Assembly (NCBI GenBank): GCA_024696155.1
Contig: JAILHD010000113.1
Coordinates: forward strand, 1-47,092
Length of the DNA: 47,092 bases
DNA from: Treponema sp.
GTDB lineage: Bacteria; Spirochaetota; Spirochaetia; Treponematales; Treponemataceae
Reading direction: 5' to 3'
Of the stretch, positions 39,460-47,092 are shown in pieces. The translations under genes were made by a program, and so were the position numbers. The notes beneath the pieces are model-generated. The model saw nothing but the letters and a program-made list of their open reading frames with translations. It searched no databases and was not told where the DNA came from. Numbering within the stretch: the first letter of the stretch is position 1; every line of letters begins with the position of its first letter.

Positions 39460-40466
39460 TATTCCGCAACCGAAAGTTGCACACCTTTTTTTATAACTAC
39501 TTCGTAAAGCATTTTTTCCAGAAGAACATCTTCCATAAGAGTTCCGCCGGAACGAATTTCCATGTCTGCAGAGGCTAAAATTGCAAGAATTGCAGTTGCC
39601 TGACCGCTTGTCCAGATTCTTGCAGCAGCCTTATACTGATTCTGCATTGGAACGCTGGAAAATCCGTTTACTTTAAGTGTAAAACTATCTGGCATGCCGT
39701 TTTCACACAGATTATGCCACAAAATAAGTTTTCTAAAGCAGGAAGAAAGTCCAGAAATCAGCATTACAGAAGAATTTTGTTTAGACAGTCTGATTTTCTG
39801 CAAAATTGAAATGGCATTTTCAAAGCGCTTCTGCACCGGCTCTCCGCTCTGACTAATCTGATTAAAAAGTGTAAAAGCAGATTCTTCGCGATTGTGAGTA
39901 AGAACTTTTTCTACATCATCAACTGTAACAGTATGATCCTTTGGAAAAACAATAAAAAAGCGCGAACATTCATTTTTAAGCGCCTGAGTATTGTTTTCTA
40001 TCATATCAAGAATAAGTTCTGCCGCATCCTGATTAATGCGGTAACCGTTTTTAGAAAAGAATTTTGTAAGCCATGGCACCTTCTGATTATCAAACATTTC
40101 CCAGAACTTCTTTTTATTCTGAGCAGGCACCAGCTTGTCTAATTTTGAATCAACACTAATTTCATCAGAAACAAGGATTAAAACAGAACTGTCGTCCGGA
40201 TTTCCAGCAAGCCAGTCAGAAATCATGGCAAGGTCATCTTTCTTTTTAAGAAGCTCTGCACCTTTGCAAACTACGCAAACTCCATTAGAGAACAAAGTTC
40301 CGCTCTGGAGAATTGTCATAATCTGGCCAAAAGGAGTTTCCTGAAGGTAAAAGAGATGCTCATCTATGTCGCCGAATTTCTTTTTGAGCACAGCTTTTAC
40401 CGCATCAACGGCTTCGTTGCGCTCTCCAAATTCAGGACCAGTGTAAAGATAAATCTGACCTGCCAT
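39456..40466 (-). CDS. holA: DNA polymerase III delta subunit
   Basis: 336-aa clamp-loader subunit that opens the beta ring. The N-terminal IYLYTGPEFGERNEAVDAVKAVL and VCVVCKGAELLKKKDDLAMISDWL, the central IDKLVPAQNKKKFWEMFDN.. region, and the C-terminal all-helical collar domain match HolA. It follows lexA by 20 bp and has only a weak GGCGG before its ATG, so it is read from the hprK-ptsH-lexA transcript. Confidence 0.92.
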   Translation of the reverse strand: MAGQIYLYTGPEFGERNEAVDAVKAVLKKKFGDIDEHLFYLQETPFGQIMTILQSGTLFSNGVCVVCKGAELLKKKDDLAMISDWLAGNPDDSSVLILVSDEISVDSKLDKLVPAQNKKKFWEMFDNQKVPWLTKFFSKNGYRINQDAAELILDMIENNTQALKNECSRFFIVFPKDHTVTVDDVEKVLTHNREESAFTLFNQISQSGEPVQKRFENAISILQKIRLSKQNSSVMLISGLSSCFRKLILWHNLCENGMPDSFTLKVNGFSSVPMQNQYKAAARIWTSGQATAILAILASADMEIRSGGTLMEDVLLEKMLYEVVIKKGVQLSVAEY

Positions 40467-40486
40467 TAATAATCCGCCAGTAAAAA

Positions 40487-41098
40487 TTAGTAAGTTCTTA
40501 CGATGTTAGAAAGAATACCTACAACGCGAACTTCTGTGCTGTAAATTGCAGGGAAGTCAGGATTTTCCGGCTGAAGGCGAACACGGCCAGCTTCTTTGTA
40601 GTAGCGTTTAAGAGTAATTGCATCATCAATTACTGCAACAACAATCTGACCATCAACAGCAACATTTGACTGTTCTATAACAGCAAGGTCACCGTCAAGA
40701 ATTCCAGCATTAATCATGCTTTGTCCGCGAACACGAAGTGCAAAATAGCTTTTTCCAGGGCGAACAAATGGTTCTGTAAGATTTACATAACCGTCAAGGT
40801 TCTCTTCAGAAAGAAGAGGACGACCAGCGGCAACATTTCCTAAAAGTGGAACTTTTCCAACAAATAGAGGAGGCTTTTTTTCGCGAGTATCAACAATTAC
40901 ACGAATAGAACGAGAACGTTTTGCAGCCTGAGAAATGAATCCTTTTTTCTGCAAAGCAGCAATATGATCCTGTACGGCACGAAGAGAAATTCCAAAATGC
41001 TCTCCAATTTCGCGTACGGTTGGAGGACAAACATTTTCTTCTGTAAAATCTGAAATAAAATCTAGAACTTCTTTTTGTCTGTCTGTAATTCCTTTCAT
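40487..41098 (-). CDS. lexA: SOS repressor LexA
   Basis: 203 aa. An N-terminal winged helix (TVREIGEHFGISLRAVQDHIAALQKKGF) precedes the S24 self-cleaving domain: cleavage site Ala91-Gly92 in GNVAAGRPLL, catalytic Ser127 (RGQSMINAG) and Lys164 (ITLKRYY). GGGGG lies before the ATG. The 28-bp gap to ptsH holds no promoter or LexA-type box that I recognise, so autoregulation, if any, must act further upstream. Confidence 0.96.
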   Translation of the reverse strand: MKGITDRQKEVLDFISDFTEENVCPPTVREIGEHFGISLRAVQDHIAALQKKGFISQAAKRSRSIRVIVDTREKKPPLFVGKVPLLGNVAAGRPLLSEENLDGYVNLTEPFVRPGKSYFALRVRGQSMINAGILDGDLAVIEQSNVAVDGQIVVAVIDDAITLKRYYKEAGRVRLQPENPDFPAIYSTEVRVVGILSNIVRTY

Positions 41099-41126
41099 TT
41101 ATAATTTTCCCCCTTTTTTTTATTTT

Positions 41127-41393
41127 TTACTCTTCTTCAAACTTACTGGTAAAGAGTTCTTCTATTACTTCGGCTGCTTCTGCTTCATCAGGACCTTCAA
41201 CCTTAAGTGTAAGCTGTGTATTGTAACCAGCACCCATTGCAATCACACCCATAATTGATTTTGCATTAACTTCTGCATCATCACGAATAAGTGTAACTTC
41301 GCTTTCAAACTTATTTGCAGTCTGAGCAATAATTGCTGCCGGTCTTGCGTGAATACCAGCACGGTTCTGTACAGTTAAAATTTTCTCAACCAT
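41127..41393 (-). CDS. ptsH: Phosphocarrier protein HPr
   Basis: 88 aa. His15 in AGIHARPAA is the site phosphorylated by enzyme I and Ser46 in NAKSIMGV the site for HPr kinase. The C-terminus is acidic (KFEEE). It lies 14 bp after hprK, its own kinase, and carries AGAAGGAAA as ribosome site. Confidence 0.97.
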   Translation of the reverse strand: MVEKILTVQNRAGIHARPAAIIAQTANKFESEVTLIRDDAEVNAKSIMGVIAMGAGYNTQLTLKVEGPDEAEAAEVIEELFTSKFEEE

Positions 41394-41407
41394 AATGTTT
41401 TCCTTCT

Positions 41408-42397
41408 CTAATATGAATCATCTATACCGTTATAGGCAACTTTAGTTTCGTTTGTTTCAATCCACTTAAGAACGTTCTGATTGAATTCTTTAGCAGAGTT
41501 TACACCCATATCCTTAAGACGCTCATTCATAGCGGCAGCTTCAATAATGATAGGGAGGTTTCGTCCAGGACGAACAGGAATTTCCAGAACAGGAACCTTT
41601 ACACCAAGCAATTCCTGATACTTCTGATCTGTTCCAAGACGGTCATACGCTTTGCTGGAATTCCAGTCTTCTAGCTGAACAATAAGCTGAACTTCTTTCT
41701 GGTTTCGGATGGCACCAACACCATACAACTGTGAAATATTAATAATACCAAGACCGCGGATTTCCATATGGTGGCTTATCATTGTGTTGGCACCGCGGCC
41801 AAGCAAAGTATTACCGTTTACACAACGGATTTCAATAATATCATCTGCAACAAGACGATGACCGCGCTCAATAAGTTCAAGAGCTGTTTCCGACTTACCT
41901 ACACCTGAATGACCTGTTAAAAGAATACCAATACCGTAAACTTCTACCAAAACGCCATGCAAAGTCTGATGAGGCGCAAAAATATTAGAAAAAAGACGGA
42001 TAATTCGACTTAAAAATTCGTTTGTCTGAAGGTCTGTCTGCAAAATCGGGCAGCAAAACTCTTCTGCAATCTGACGAAAATCTTCTGTAGGTTCAAGATT
42101 ATAAGTGAATACACAACACGGCATCTCATTAGAAAAGAAATGACGCATGTTTTCCAGATTTTTTTCTTTATGAAGCCTATGCAAAAAGGCTGTTTCACCG
42201 CGACCAAAAAGCTGAAGGCGGTTACTGGCAAAACTCTCATAAAAACCAGAAAGAGCAAGTCCTGGTCTGTTGATTTCAGGAACAGTTATGGCTCGAGGTA
42301 AACCTCGTCTTCCACCAATACATTTTAAATTCAATGCATCGTGTCCTGAAAGATCAAGATTGAGCAAATCCAAAACTGTGAATTTCTTTTCTGCCAT
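41408..42397 (-). CDS. hprK: HPr kinase/phosphorylase
   Basis: 329 aa. An N-terminal MurF-like domain precedes the catalytic domain: LHGVLVEVYGIGILLTG with the conserved His, P-loop GHSGVGKS (162-169), RLVADD, and the HprK signature MEIRGLGIINI. It phosphorylates HPr on Ser46 and reverses this with phosphate. Start at 42397 (MAEKKFTVLDLL); the longer frame to 42457 runs through the promoter. TATAGT lies 6 nt before the ATG with no ribosome site, suggesting a leaderless operon head. Confidence 0.96.
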   Translation of the reverse strand: MAEKKFTVLDLLNLDLSGHDALNLKCIGGRRGLPRAITVPEINRPGLALSGFYESFASNRLQLFGRGETAFLHRLHKEKNLENMRHFFSNEMPCCVFTYNLEPTEDFRQIAEEFCCPILQTDLQTNEFLSRIIRLFSNIFAPHQTLHGVLVEVYGIGILLTGHSGVGKSETALELIERGHRLVADDIIEIRCVNGNTLLGRGANTMISHHMEIRGLGIINISQLYGVGAIRNQKEVQLIVQLEDWNSSKAYDRLGTDQKYQELLGVKVPVLEIPVRPGRNLPIIIEAAAMNERLKDMGVNSAKEFNQNVLKWIETNETKVAYNGIDDSY

Positions 42398-42432
42398 AAA
42401 ACTACTATACACATAATTTCTAGTAACATCAA
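42398..42432 (-). promoter_or_regulatory. Leaderless-type promoter of hprK-ptsH-lexA-holA
   Basis: TTGATG, 17 nt, TATAGT (42409-42404), then AGTTTT and the ATG at 42397. Confidence 0.55.
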
Positions 42433-42466
42433 GGTAAAAATAAAAAATTTCAAACAATTATTTTGT

Positions 42467-42495
42467 TTGTGTTTTGGAAATATGTGATTTATACT
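42467..42495 (+). promoter_or_regulatory. Promoter of the HPF gene
   Basis: TTGTGT (42467-42472), 17 nt, TATACT (42490-42495); start near 42502. The ~67-nt leader contains GCTTACTTTAGTGAGC, a small hairpin with one G-U pair. Confidence 0.5.
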
Positions 42496-42568
42496 AAGAA
42501 CAGAATTGCTTACTTTAGTGAGCACAAATTTCATTTAGAAGCGAGAATTCACTTCACAGGAGACAACT

Positions 42569-42859
42569 ATGACACCATCTATCAATGCAATCGGATTTAC
42601 ACTTGGAGAAAAACAGTCAGAAATGCTTAACACAAAACTGAAGAGAATCGCTTACGCCGATGATTTAATTGTTGATTTGCTTATCAAAATCAAGCACGAC
42701 AAGGATTTCAGCTTTGAAGCAACAATAAACTTCAAATGGGGAACAACCGCACATGTTGAAGCAACAGATGATGATTTTGCACCGGGCTTAAACAAAATGA
42801 TGGACGTTCTTGATATGAAGGTTAAAAAGGAAAAAGATAAGGTTCAGGAAAAGAAATAA
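42569..42859 (+). CDS. hpf: Ribosome hibernation-promoting factor, short form
   Basis: 96 aa, the length of short HPF/YfiA proteins. The N-terminal beta strand, helix (EKQSEMLNTKLKRIAYADDLI), strands (LLIKIKHD, FSFEATINFKW) and final helix with basic KVKKEKDKVQEKK match the fold that sits in the 30S decoding channel. AGGAGA precedes the ATG. It has its own promoter and leader. Confidence 0.78.
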   Translation: MTPSINAIGFTLGEKQSEMLNTKLKRIAYADDLIVDLLIKIKHDKDFSFEATINFKWGTTAHVEATDDDFAPGLNKMMDVLDMKVKKEKDKVQEKK

Positions 42860-42918
42860 GTCGTGCGATTAAAAAGGAAGCACACCAACTTCCGAATTAA
42901 GTTAAATTGATACAAAAA

Positions 42919-42943
42919 GGGCTCCGCATTGCGGAGCCCTTTT
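42919..42943. terminator. Bidirectional terminator between hpf and aspS
   Basis: GGGCTCCGC (42919-42927), loop ATT, GCGGAGCCC (42931-42939), then TTTT; AAAAA on the other side. A GC-rich perfect 9-bp stem. Confidence 0.92.
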
Positions 42944-42952
42944 ATTTATATT

Positions 42953-44788
42953 TTAGTCCTTTTCTACATCGTAGCAGGTGATGTGCAAATCTTTAAGCTG
43001 CTGCTCGTCAACCGGCGACGGACATTCGTCCATAGGGCTGGCTGCCAGGTTATTCTTAGGGAAGGCAATAACCTCGTGAATTGACTCTTCATGACGCATA
43101 AGCATAATCAGGCGGTCAAGACCAGGGGCGATTCCTCCATGTGGTGGAGCACCGAACTTAAATGCCTGAACAAGGAAGCCGAATGCCTTCTGTGCGCGCT
43201 CATCAGAATATCCGACGATTTTAAAGATTCTCTGCTGAAGTGAAGGATCGTTAATACGCATAGAACCAGAAGCAAGCTCGTATCCGTTCAAAACCAAGTC
43301 GTAAAGGTCACCCTTAACTGCACCCGGATCAGATTCAAGAGTATCCCAGTACTGCTTCTGAGGAAGAGTGAACATATGGTGTTCAGTTTCCCAAGCCTGA
43401 GTTTCTTCGTTGAATGCAAAATATGGGAAGTCAATAATCCAAGCAAAGTGGAATTCATCCTTTGGATTATAGAGGTTCAAATCTTTACCAAGCTGTTTGC
43501 GTACTGCACCAAGGGCTGTACATGCAAGCTGCCAGTTTTCATCGCTTACGAACAAAATAAGGTCATTCTTTTCTGCACCAAGCTTTCCGCAGATTTCAGC
43601 TTCTTTTCCGGCATAGAACTTTGAAATTCCGCCTTCAAACTTGCCTTCTGCATCAACCTTCATCCATGCAAGACCCTTTGCCTTGTAGGTTTTTGCAACT
43701 GCTTCCAAAGCTTCAATGTTCTTGCGGCTGTATTTATCTGCAACATTCTTAACAACCAGAGCCTTAAGTCCTGAACGTTTGTGTCGCTGGATTTCGCGGC
43801 CAGAGTTAGCTGCTCCGGCTTTGAATGCGTTAAAGTCAGCAAGGTCAGCCATAAATGCGGCATCCTGCATCTTCATGTCAAAGCGCAAATCAGGTTTATC
43901 AGAACCGTACAAATCAAAAGCGTCTTCCCAGGCGATGCGGTCAAACTTAGCAGGCAAGTCGTAGTTCATTGTCTTTTTGAAGATGTACTGCATCATTCCT
44001 TCTGTTGTAGAAAGAACCTCTTCGCGGTTTGTGAATGACATTTCCATATCAATCTGAGTAAACTCAGGCTGGCGGTCACCGCGGGCATCTTCATCACGGT
44101 AGCAGCGGGCAATCTGGAAGTATTTATCAAAACCAGAAACCATCAGAAGCTGCTTGTAAAGCTGTGGCGACTGTGGAAGTGAGTAGAATTTTCCAGGATG
44201 AACACGGCTAGGAACCAGGTAGTCACGAGCTCCCTCTGGTGTAGATTTAATAAAGGTTGGAGTTTCAATTTCCAAAAATCCTTTAGAAGTCAGGTATTCG
44301 CGTGTTGCAAAAGTAACCTGAGAGCGGAGGATGATATTCTGCTGCATCGGATCACGGCGAAGGTCCAGATAGCGGTATTTAAGGCGCAAATCCTCGTTTG
44401 GAAGTACGATTGAACCGTCCTTCTGGCGAACTTCTTCAATACTAAAAGGCAATTCCTGAGAAGTTGTAAAGATTTCAATATCTGTAGCTTCAACTTCAAT
44501 TTCACCAGTTGCCATATCCTTGTTGATGTCTTTTTCTGCGCGGGCAGCAACTACACCTTCAACGGCAATACAATATTCGCTTTTCAAAGATGAAGCGATT
44601 TCTTTTACTTTGTCGCTGGCTTTATCGCCAACCATAACCTGAGTAATTCCGTAGCGGTCGCGGAGACGGATAAATACAAGGCCTCCCAAATCGCGGGTAC
44701 GGCTTACCCATCCGTTCAAAACAACTTTCTTACCAACATCTGCGGCACGCAATTCACCGCAGGTAACAGTTCTTTTGGTATTTTCCAT
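42953..44788 (-). CDS. aspS: Aspartyl-tRNA synthetase
   Basis: 611 aa, bacterial type. An N-terminal OB-fold anticodon domain (VVLNGWVSRTRDLGGLVFIRLRD) precedes class II motif 1-2 (IETPTFIKSTPEGARDYLVPSR, CYRDEDARGDRQPEFTQIDMEMSF), the GAD insertion domain (about 310-430) and motif 3 (GAPPHGGIAPGLDRLIMLM). Start at 44788 with AAGGA upstream; a longer frame to 44833 would enter a hairpin region. Confidence 0.97.
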   Translation of the reverse strand: MENTKRTVTCGELRAADVGKKVVLNGWVSRTRDLGGLVFIRLRDRYGITQVMVGDKASDKVKEIASSLKSEYCIAVEGVVAARAEKDINKDMATGEIEVEATDIEIFTTSQELPFSIEEVRQKDGSIVLPNEDLRLKYRYLDLRRDPMQQNIILRSQVTFATREYLTSKGFLEIETPTFIKSTPEGARDYLVPSRVHPGKFYSLPQSPQLYKQLLMVSGFDKYFQIARCYRDEDARGDRQPEFTQIDMEMSFTNREEVLSTTEGMMQYIFKKTMNYDLPAKFDRIAWEDAFDLYGSDKPDLRFDMKMQDAAFMADLADFNAFKAGAANSGREIQRHKRSGLKALVVKNVADKYSRKNIEALEAVAKTYKAKGLAWMKVDAEGKFEGGISKFYAGKEAEICGKLGAEKNDLILFVSDENWQLACTALGAVRKQLGKDLNLYNPKDEFHFAWIIDFPYFAFNEETQAWETEHHMFTLPQKQYWDTLESDPGAVKGDLYDLVLNGYELASGSMRINDPSLQQRIFKIVGYSDERAQKAFGFLVQAFKFGAPPHGGIAPGLDRLIMLMRHEESIHEVIAFPKNNLAASPMDECPSPVDEQQLKDLHITCYDVEKD

Positions 44789-44815
44789 GATAAAAATCCT
44801 TTTATATATGTAGTA

Positions 44816-44906
44816 GCGGCATGGATGCCGCATTTAGTAACCAGATTAATGTGCAAGAAAACTTGTTTTCTTGTATGATAAAAATTGCATGGATGCAATT
44901 TTTATC
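44816..44906. repeat. Three consecutive tight hairpins between trhA-like gene and aspS
   Basis: GCGGCAT-GG-ATGCCGC (44816-44831); CAAGAAAAC-TT-GTTTTCTTG (44854-44873); and a 14-bp perfect stem, GATAAAAATTGCAT (44877-44890) with its complement at 44893-44906 around GG. All three have two-base loops. The last overlaps the stop codon of the upstream gene and may be its terminator. Confidence 0.7.
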
Positions 44907-45807
44907 ACGAATTAATAAAGAAAAGAGAGAAGAAAATATTAATGCTTCCAATGAGCATCAAAATATTTCCTATAAAATGCATAAAGCGGTATTTTCTGAG
45001 TGAGTAGAAAATTACACCAATCAGATAGAACACTGCAGCAGTCATAAGCATTTTAAAGCTTACTGGCGAAAGCACACCGTAAAGAATACGGCAAACAAAT
45101 ACGCCCGAAAATCCTGCAATAATGTAAAGGGCAAGAGTAAGTCTGCCAAGACGTTCACCACTAATTGCAAACATAATTGCACCAATTACAGAAAGTCCCC
45201 ATACAATGCCGAACAAAGTCCATCCAATCTGACCTTCAATCTTTGTTACTGTATAAGCAGTATAACCAAAACCAATAATCAGAAATGAACTAAAATGCGA
45301 AAGACGATTGAATACATCTTTTGCAACACGGTTTGTAATTGAATGGCGCAACGTAGAAAAAATGTACATTGCAATCATTGTTGCGCCAAAAAGCGCATAC
45401 ATTACAGTTGTAAGGTTTACATATTTTACGGCATTACGGATTGCCAGAGTTTCAAGGCAGGCAGTTGCAGCCACAAAAAGGCAGGCACCAATTCCCTGTA
45501 CAATTGCGCTGGAAATTTCTTCTGCCAGAGTAAACGGGCGGTATTTTTTGTTCAGCTCGATTGCAGCTTTTTCGTGGGCAATTTTTGCTTCTGCACGTTT
45601 GCGGGCTTTTTCTGATTTAGCATAATCTGCAGCCGCATATTTTGCCTTAAGACGCTCCGGGTCTTCGTCATACTGAATTTCAATTTCGCGAACCTGTTTC
45701 TGATAATCCATTTTAAGCTGCGCAAGACGCGAAGCCTTTTTTTCTTTTAAGGAACGCAAGGTTGATTTTCTTACCGCTGCCATAGCGATATCTTCTTTTC
45801 TAGACAT
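44905..45807 (-). CDS. TrhA/hemolysin III (PAQR)-like membrane protein with coiled-coil extension
   Basis: 300 aa. Residues 1-90 are a highly charged coiled coil (RKARAEAKIAHEKAA-like, unusual for the family); then seven TM helices with TLAEEISSAIVQGIGACLFV, ALFGATMIAMYIFSTLRHS and RLSHFSSFLIIGFGYTAYTV. HlyIII proteins affect membrane lipids. The metal site looks altered: the His in STLRHS is kept, but the usual LDHS reads LSHF and only one of the two C-terminal histidines (FMHF) is seen. Start at 45807 with GGAGG; the frame continues upstream to 45867 without a ribosome site. Confidence 0.75.
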   Translation of the reverse strand: MSRKEDIAMAAVRKSTLRSLKEKKASRLAQLKMDYQKQVREIEIQYDEDPERLKAKYAAADYAKSEKARKRAEAKIAHEKAAIELNKKYRPFTLAEEISSAIVQGIGACLFVAATACLETLAIRNAVKYVNLTTVMYALFGATMIAMYIFSTLRHSITNRVAKDVFNRLSHFSSFLIIGFGYTAYTVTKIEGQIGWTLFGIVWGLSVIGAIMFAISGERLGRLTLALYIIAGFSGVFVCRILYGVLSPVSFKMLMTAAVFYLIGVIFYSLRKYRFMHFIGNILMLIGSINIFFSLFFINS

Positions 45808-45892
45808 TTTAGACCTCCGATTACCGTCTTTATTTTTAGGATGATGTTTTTTCGCGCTTATAATCAAAGCTCAAACACCATCACAAGTTTTT

Positions 45893-46672
45893 CTACCCAA
45901 GCTGCAAGCGTCGGAAGCGCTCAAAAAGTAATACACCAGCTGCAACCGATACATTCAAACTGTCAATTTTTCCACAAGTAGGAATAGAAACAATAGTATC
46001 ACACTGTTTTTCCAAAAGCTGTGCCATACCAGTTCCTTCACTTCCCATTACAATTACAGATTTTTGTGCAAAATCTACTTTACCGCAGGTTTCGCCACCG
46101 GCATCTGCACCATATACCCAGAATCCAGCAGCCTTAAGCTGTTCAACTGCACGTACAAGATTGTTTACTATCGCAACAGGCACCCAGGCACTTGCTCCGG
46201 CACTTGTTCTTGCAATTACATCGTTATCTTCTATATTATTTGCAGCTTTATGTTCAGGAAGCACAACTAAATCTGCTCCAAATTGATCACAACTGCGGAT
46301 AATTGCACCAACATTATGCGGGTCGGTTACACGGTCAAGAACAACAACTGTACAAGTTTCTTTATCTGTAGTTTTAAGCCATGCATCAAAATCTACAAGA
46401 TTTACAGTATTTTTCTGTTCACCTTCGATTTCAAGAACAACTCCACGATGATCTCGCAAAGCCGGCGAAAGAGAACTGACCATTTCATCAAGTTTTTTGT
46501 CATCAGTCTGTTCTGCAGTAATTCCAGCTTCTTTAGCAGCAGCAAGAATTTTCTTAACACGAGGGCCCGGCTTACTATAATAAAGTTTATAGCCGGAACC
46601 TGTGCCGTCTTTTAACGAGCGGAGTTTTTCTTCAATAGCATGGAAGCCGGTTGTGGTTGTAATGTTGCCCAT
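45893..46672 (-). CDS. rlmB: SPOUT 23S rRNA (guanosine-2'-O)-methyltransferase, RlmB-like
   Basis: 259 aa. An N-terminal substrate-binding domain (GFHAIEEKLRSL to about 90) precedes the SpoU methylase fold with motif 1 DRVTDPHNVGAIIRSCDQFGA, motif 2 VIVMGSEGTGM and motif 3 IPTCGKIDSLNVSVAAGVLLFE, which form the AdoMet knot. It probably methylates a guanosine ribose in 23S rRNA; other TrmH-group targets are possible. It begins 3 bp after the YchJ-like gene's stop, without a clear ribosome site. Confidence 0.88.
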   Translation of the reverse strand: MGNITTTTGFHAIEEKLRSLKDGTGSGYKLYYSKPGPRVKKILAAAKEAGITAEQTDDKKLDEMVSSLSPALRDHRGVVLEIEGEQKNTVNLVDFDAWLKTTDKETCTVVVLDRVTDPHNVGAIIRSCDQFGADLVVLPEHKAANNIEDNDVIARTSAGASAWVPVAIVNNLVRAVEQLKAAGFWVYGADAGGETCGKVDFAQKSVIVMGSEGTGMAQLLEKQCDTIVSIPTCGKIDSLNVSVAAGVLLFERFRRLQLG

Positions 46673-46675
46673 TAT

Positions 46676-47092
46676 TTAGCGTCCGCAACACTGTTTGTAC
46701 TTTTTACCAGAACCACAAGGACATGGATCGTTGCGGCCAACTTTTGCACCAACGCGTTTTACAGTTTCTGGAATTACATTACCTGCAACATATTTCCATT
46801 CATCATTGATTTTCTTGAACAAAGAAATTTCGTGATGAAGTTCGTGCATATTGTGCAATGTGTAATCAGCAGTGAATTCAACAATCTCTTCACCTTCTTT
46901 TTCGCCTTTTTCGGTACGAAGGATTTTAAGACCATTCCACTGTGATTCGCGGCTCCAGTCTTCTGTAGCCTTTTTGTCGATTTCTGCAAGACCTTCTTCG
47001 TCATCACAAGATTTAATGATAAAGTCGATTTCGTGCTTTACATAAGATGAATAGCGGGCGCGCATACAAGCTTCCGCAGTAGGAGCTTTTAC
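46676..47092 (-). CDS. YchJ-like SEC-C motif protein, 5' part missing
   Basis: At least 138 codons; the frame is open to the window edge ([24 protein letters not shown]), so the start is outside. [15 protein letters not shown] plus a C-terminal SEC-C zinc motif ([19 protein letters not shown]) match the UPF0225/YchJ group, which often has another SEC-C motif at the missing N-terminus. Function unknown. Probably one transcript with rlmB. Confidence 0.85.
   Translation of the reverse strand, partial: VKAPTAEACMRARYSSYVKHEIDFIIKSCDDEEGLAEIDKKATEDWSRESQWNGLKILRTEKGEKEGEEIVEFTADYTLHNMHELHHEISLFKKINDEWKYVAGNVIPETVKRVGAKVGRNDPCPCGSGKKYKQCCGR

Noticed and set aside
42860..42918. Sixth copy of the 73-bp repeat after hpf (CAACTTCCGAATTAAG)
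   Set aside because: It shares only the interior motif; neither stem nor the TAAC-hairpin part is present, so at most a relic.
1..47092. tRNA, rRNA, CRISPR, prophage or insertion-sequence content
   Set aside because: Gaps are short and explained by promoters, terminators and small repeats; I saw no cloverleaf, no direct-repeat array and no transposase or phage proteins.

Overview
The window reads as a free-living or gut-associated spirochaete, most likely a saccharolytic Treponema. This is inferred from protein content (TmpA/TmpB-like lipoprotein and LysM pair, HPr kinase and HPr beside lexA, type III ribonucleotide reductase, several c-di-GMP proteins, a domain-permuted family 3 glycosidase) and moderate-to-low GC. 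No database search was possible. Genes are dense: 44 coding regions, no tRNA, rRNA, CRISPR, insertion sequence or prophage. The largest gene-free stretch is about 250 bp.

Layout: 1-4215 (minus) holds a truncated transketolase, a PTS EIIA-like regulator, an unknown 488-aa protein and a CBS+ACT protein. The last follows a branched-chain amino-acid ABC transporter operon livHMGF (4242-7667, minus) that has no substrate-binding protein here. A metallo-beta-lactamase-fold hydrolase, rpmB, uvrB, an HtrA protease and a PEGA protein follow on the minus strand to 13055. Divergently come era and an EamA permease, then nrdDG behind an NrdR-box promoter. At 17709-20566 two diguanylate-cyclase-type sensors stand head to head, one lacking the catalytic core. 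Next are ychF, argC, a small protein with a sigma-28-type promoter, an intracellular-type GH3 beta-glycosidase, argJ, a DUF975-like membrane protein and argB. At 29472-34093 are two tandem 7TM-GGDEF-EAL proteins. The right third holds thrH, pgsA, a cytidylate-kinase-like protein, a Nudix hydrolase, the LysM/lipoprotein pair, a PC4-like protein, the operon hprK-ptsH-lexA-holA, an HPF, aspS, a TrhA/PAQR-like protein, rlmB and a truncated YchJ-like protein.

Two patterns cut across the genes. First, genes either have a good Shine-Dalgarno (GGAGG-like) or, in about ten cases (unknown 488-aa gene, MBL hydrolase, htrA, PEGA, era, the deleted-GGDEF gene, argC, pgsA, hprK, the first EAL gene), have none and instead carry a TATAAT-like box 6-11 nt before the ATG, which predicts leaderless mRNAs. 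Second, intergenic gaps carry a family of five ~73-bp two-stem repeats (9.15, 9.25, 34.8, 35.65 and 39.05 kb) whose stems change by compensatory substitutions, plus a second hairpin family with an identical 22-bp core at 21.8 and 35.6 kb.

Functional themes: arginine synthesis (argC, argJ, argB, with an ARG-box-like site), amino-acid uptake (liv), anaerobic deoxynucleotide synthesis (nrdDG), c-di-GMP signalling (four proteins, of which probably only one cyclase and one phosphodiesterase keep all key residues), and HPr-based carbon regulation co-transcribed with the SOS repressor gene.
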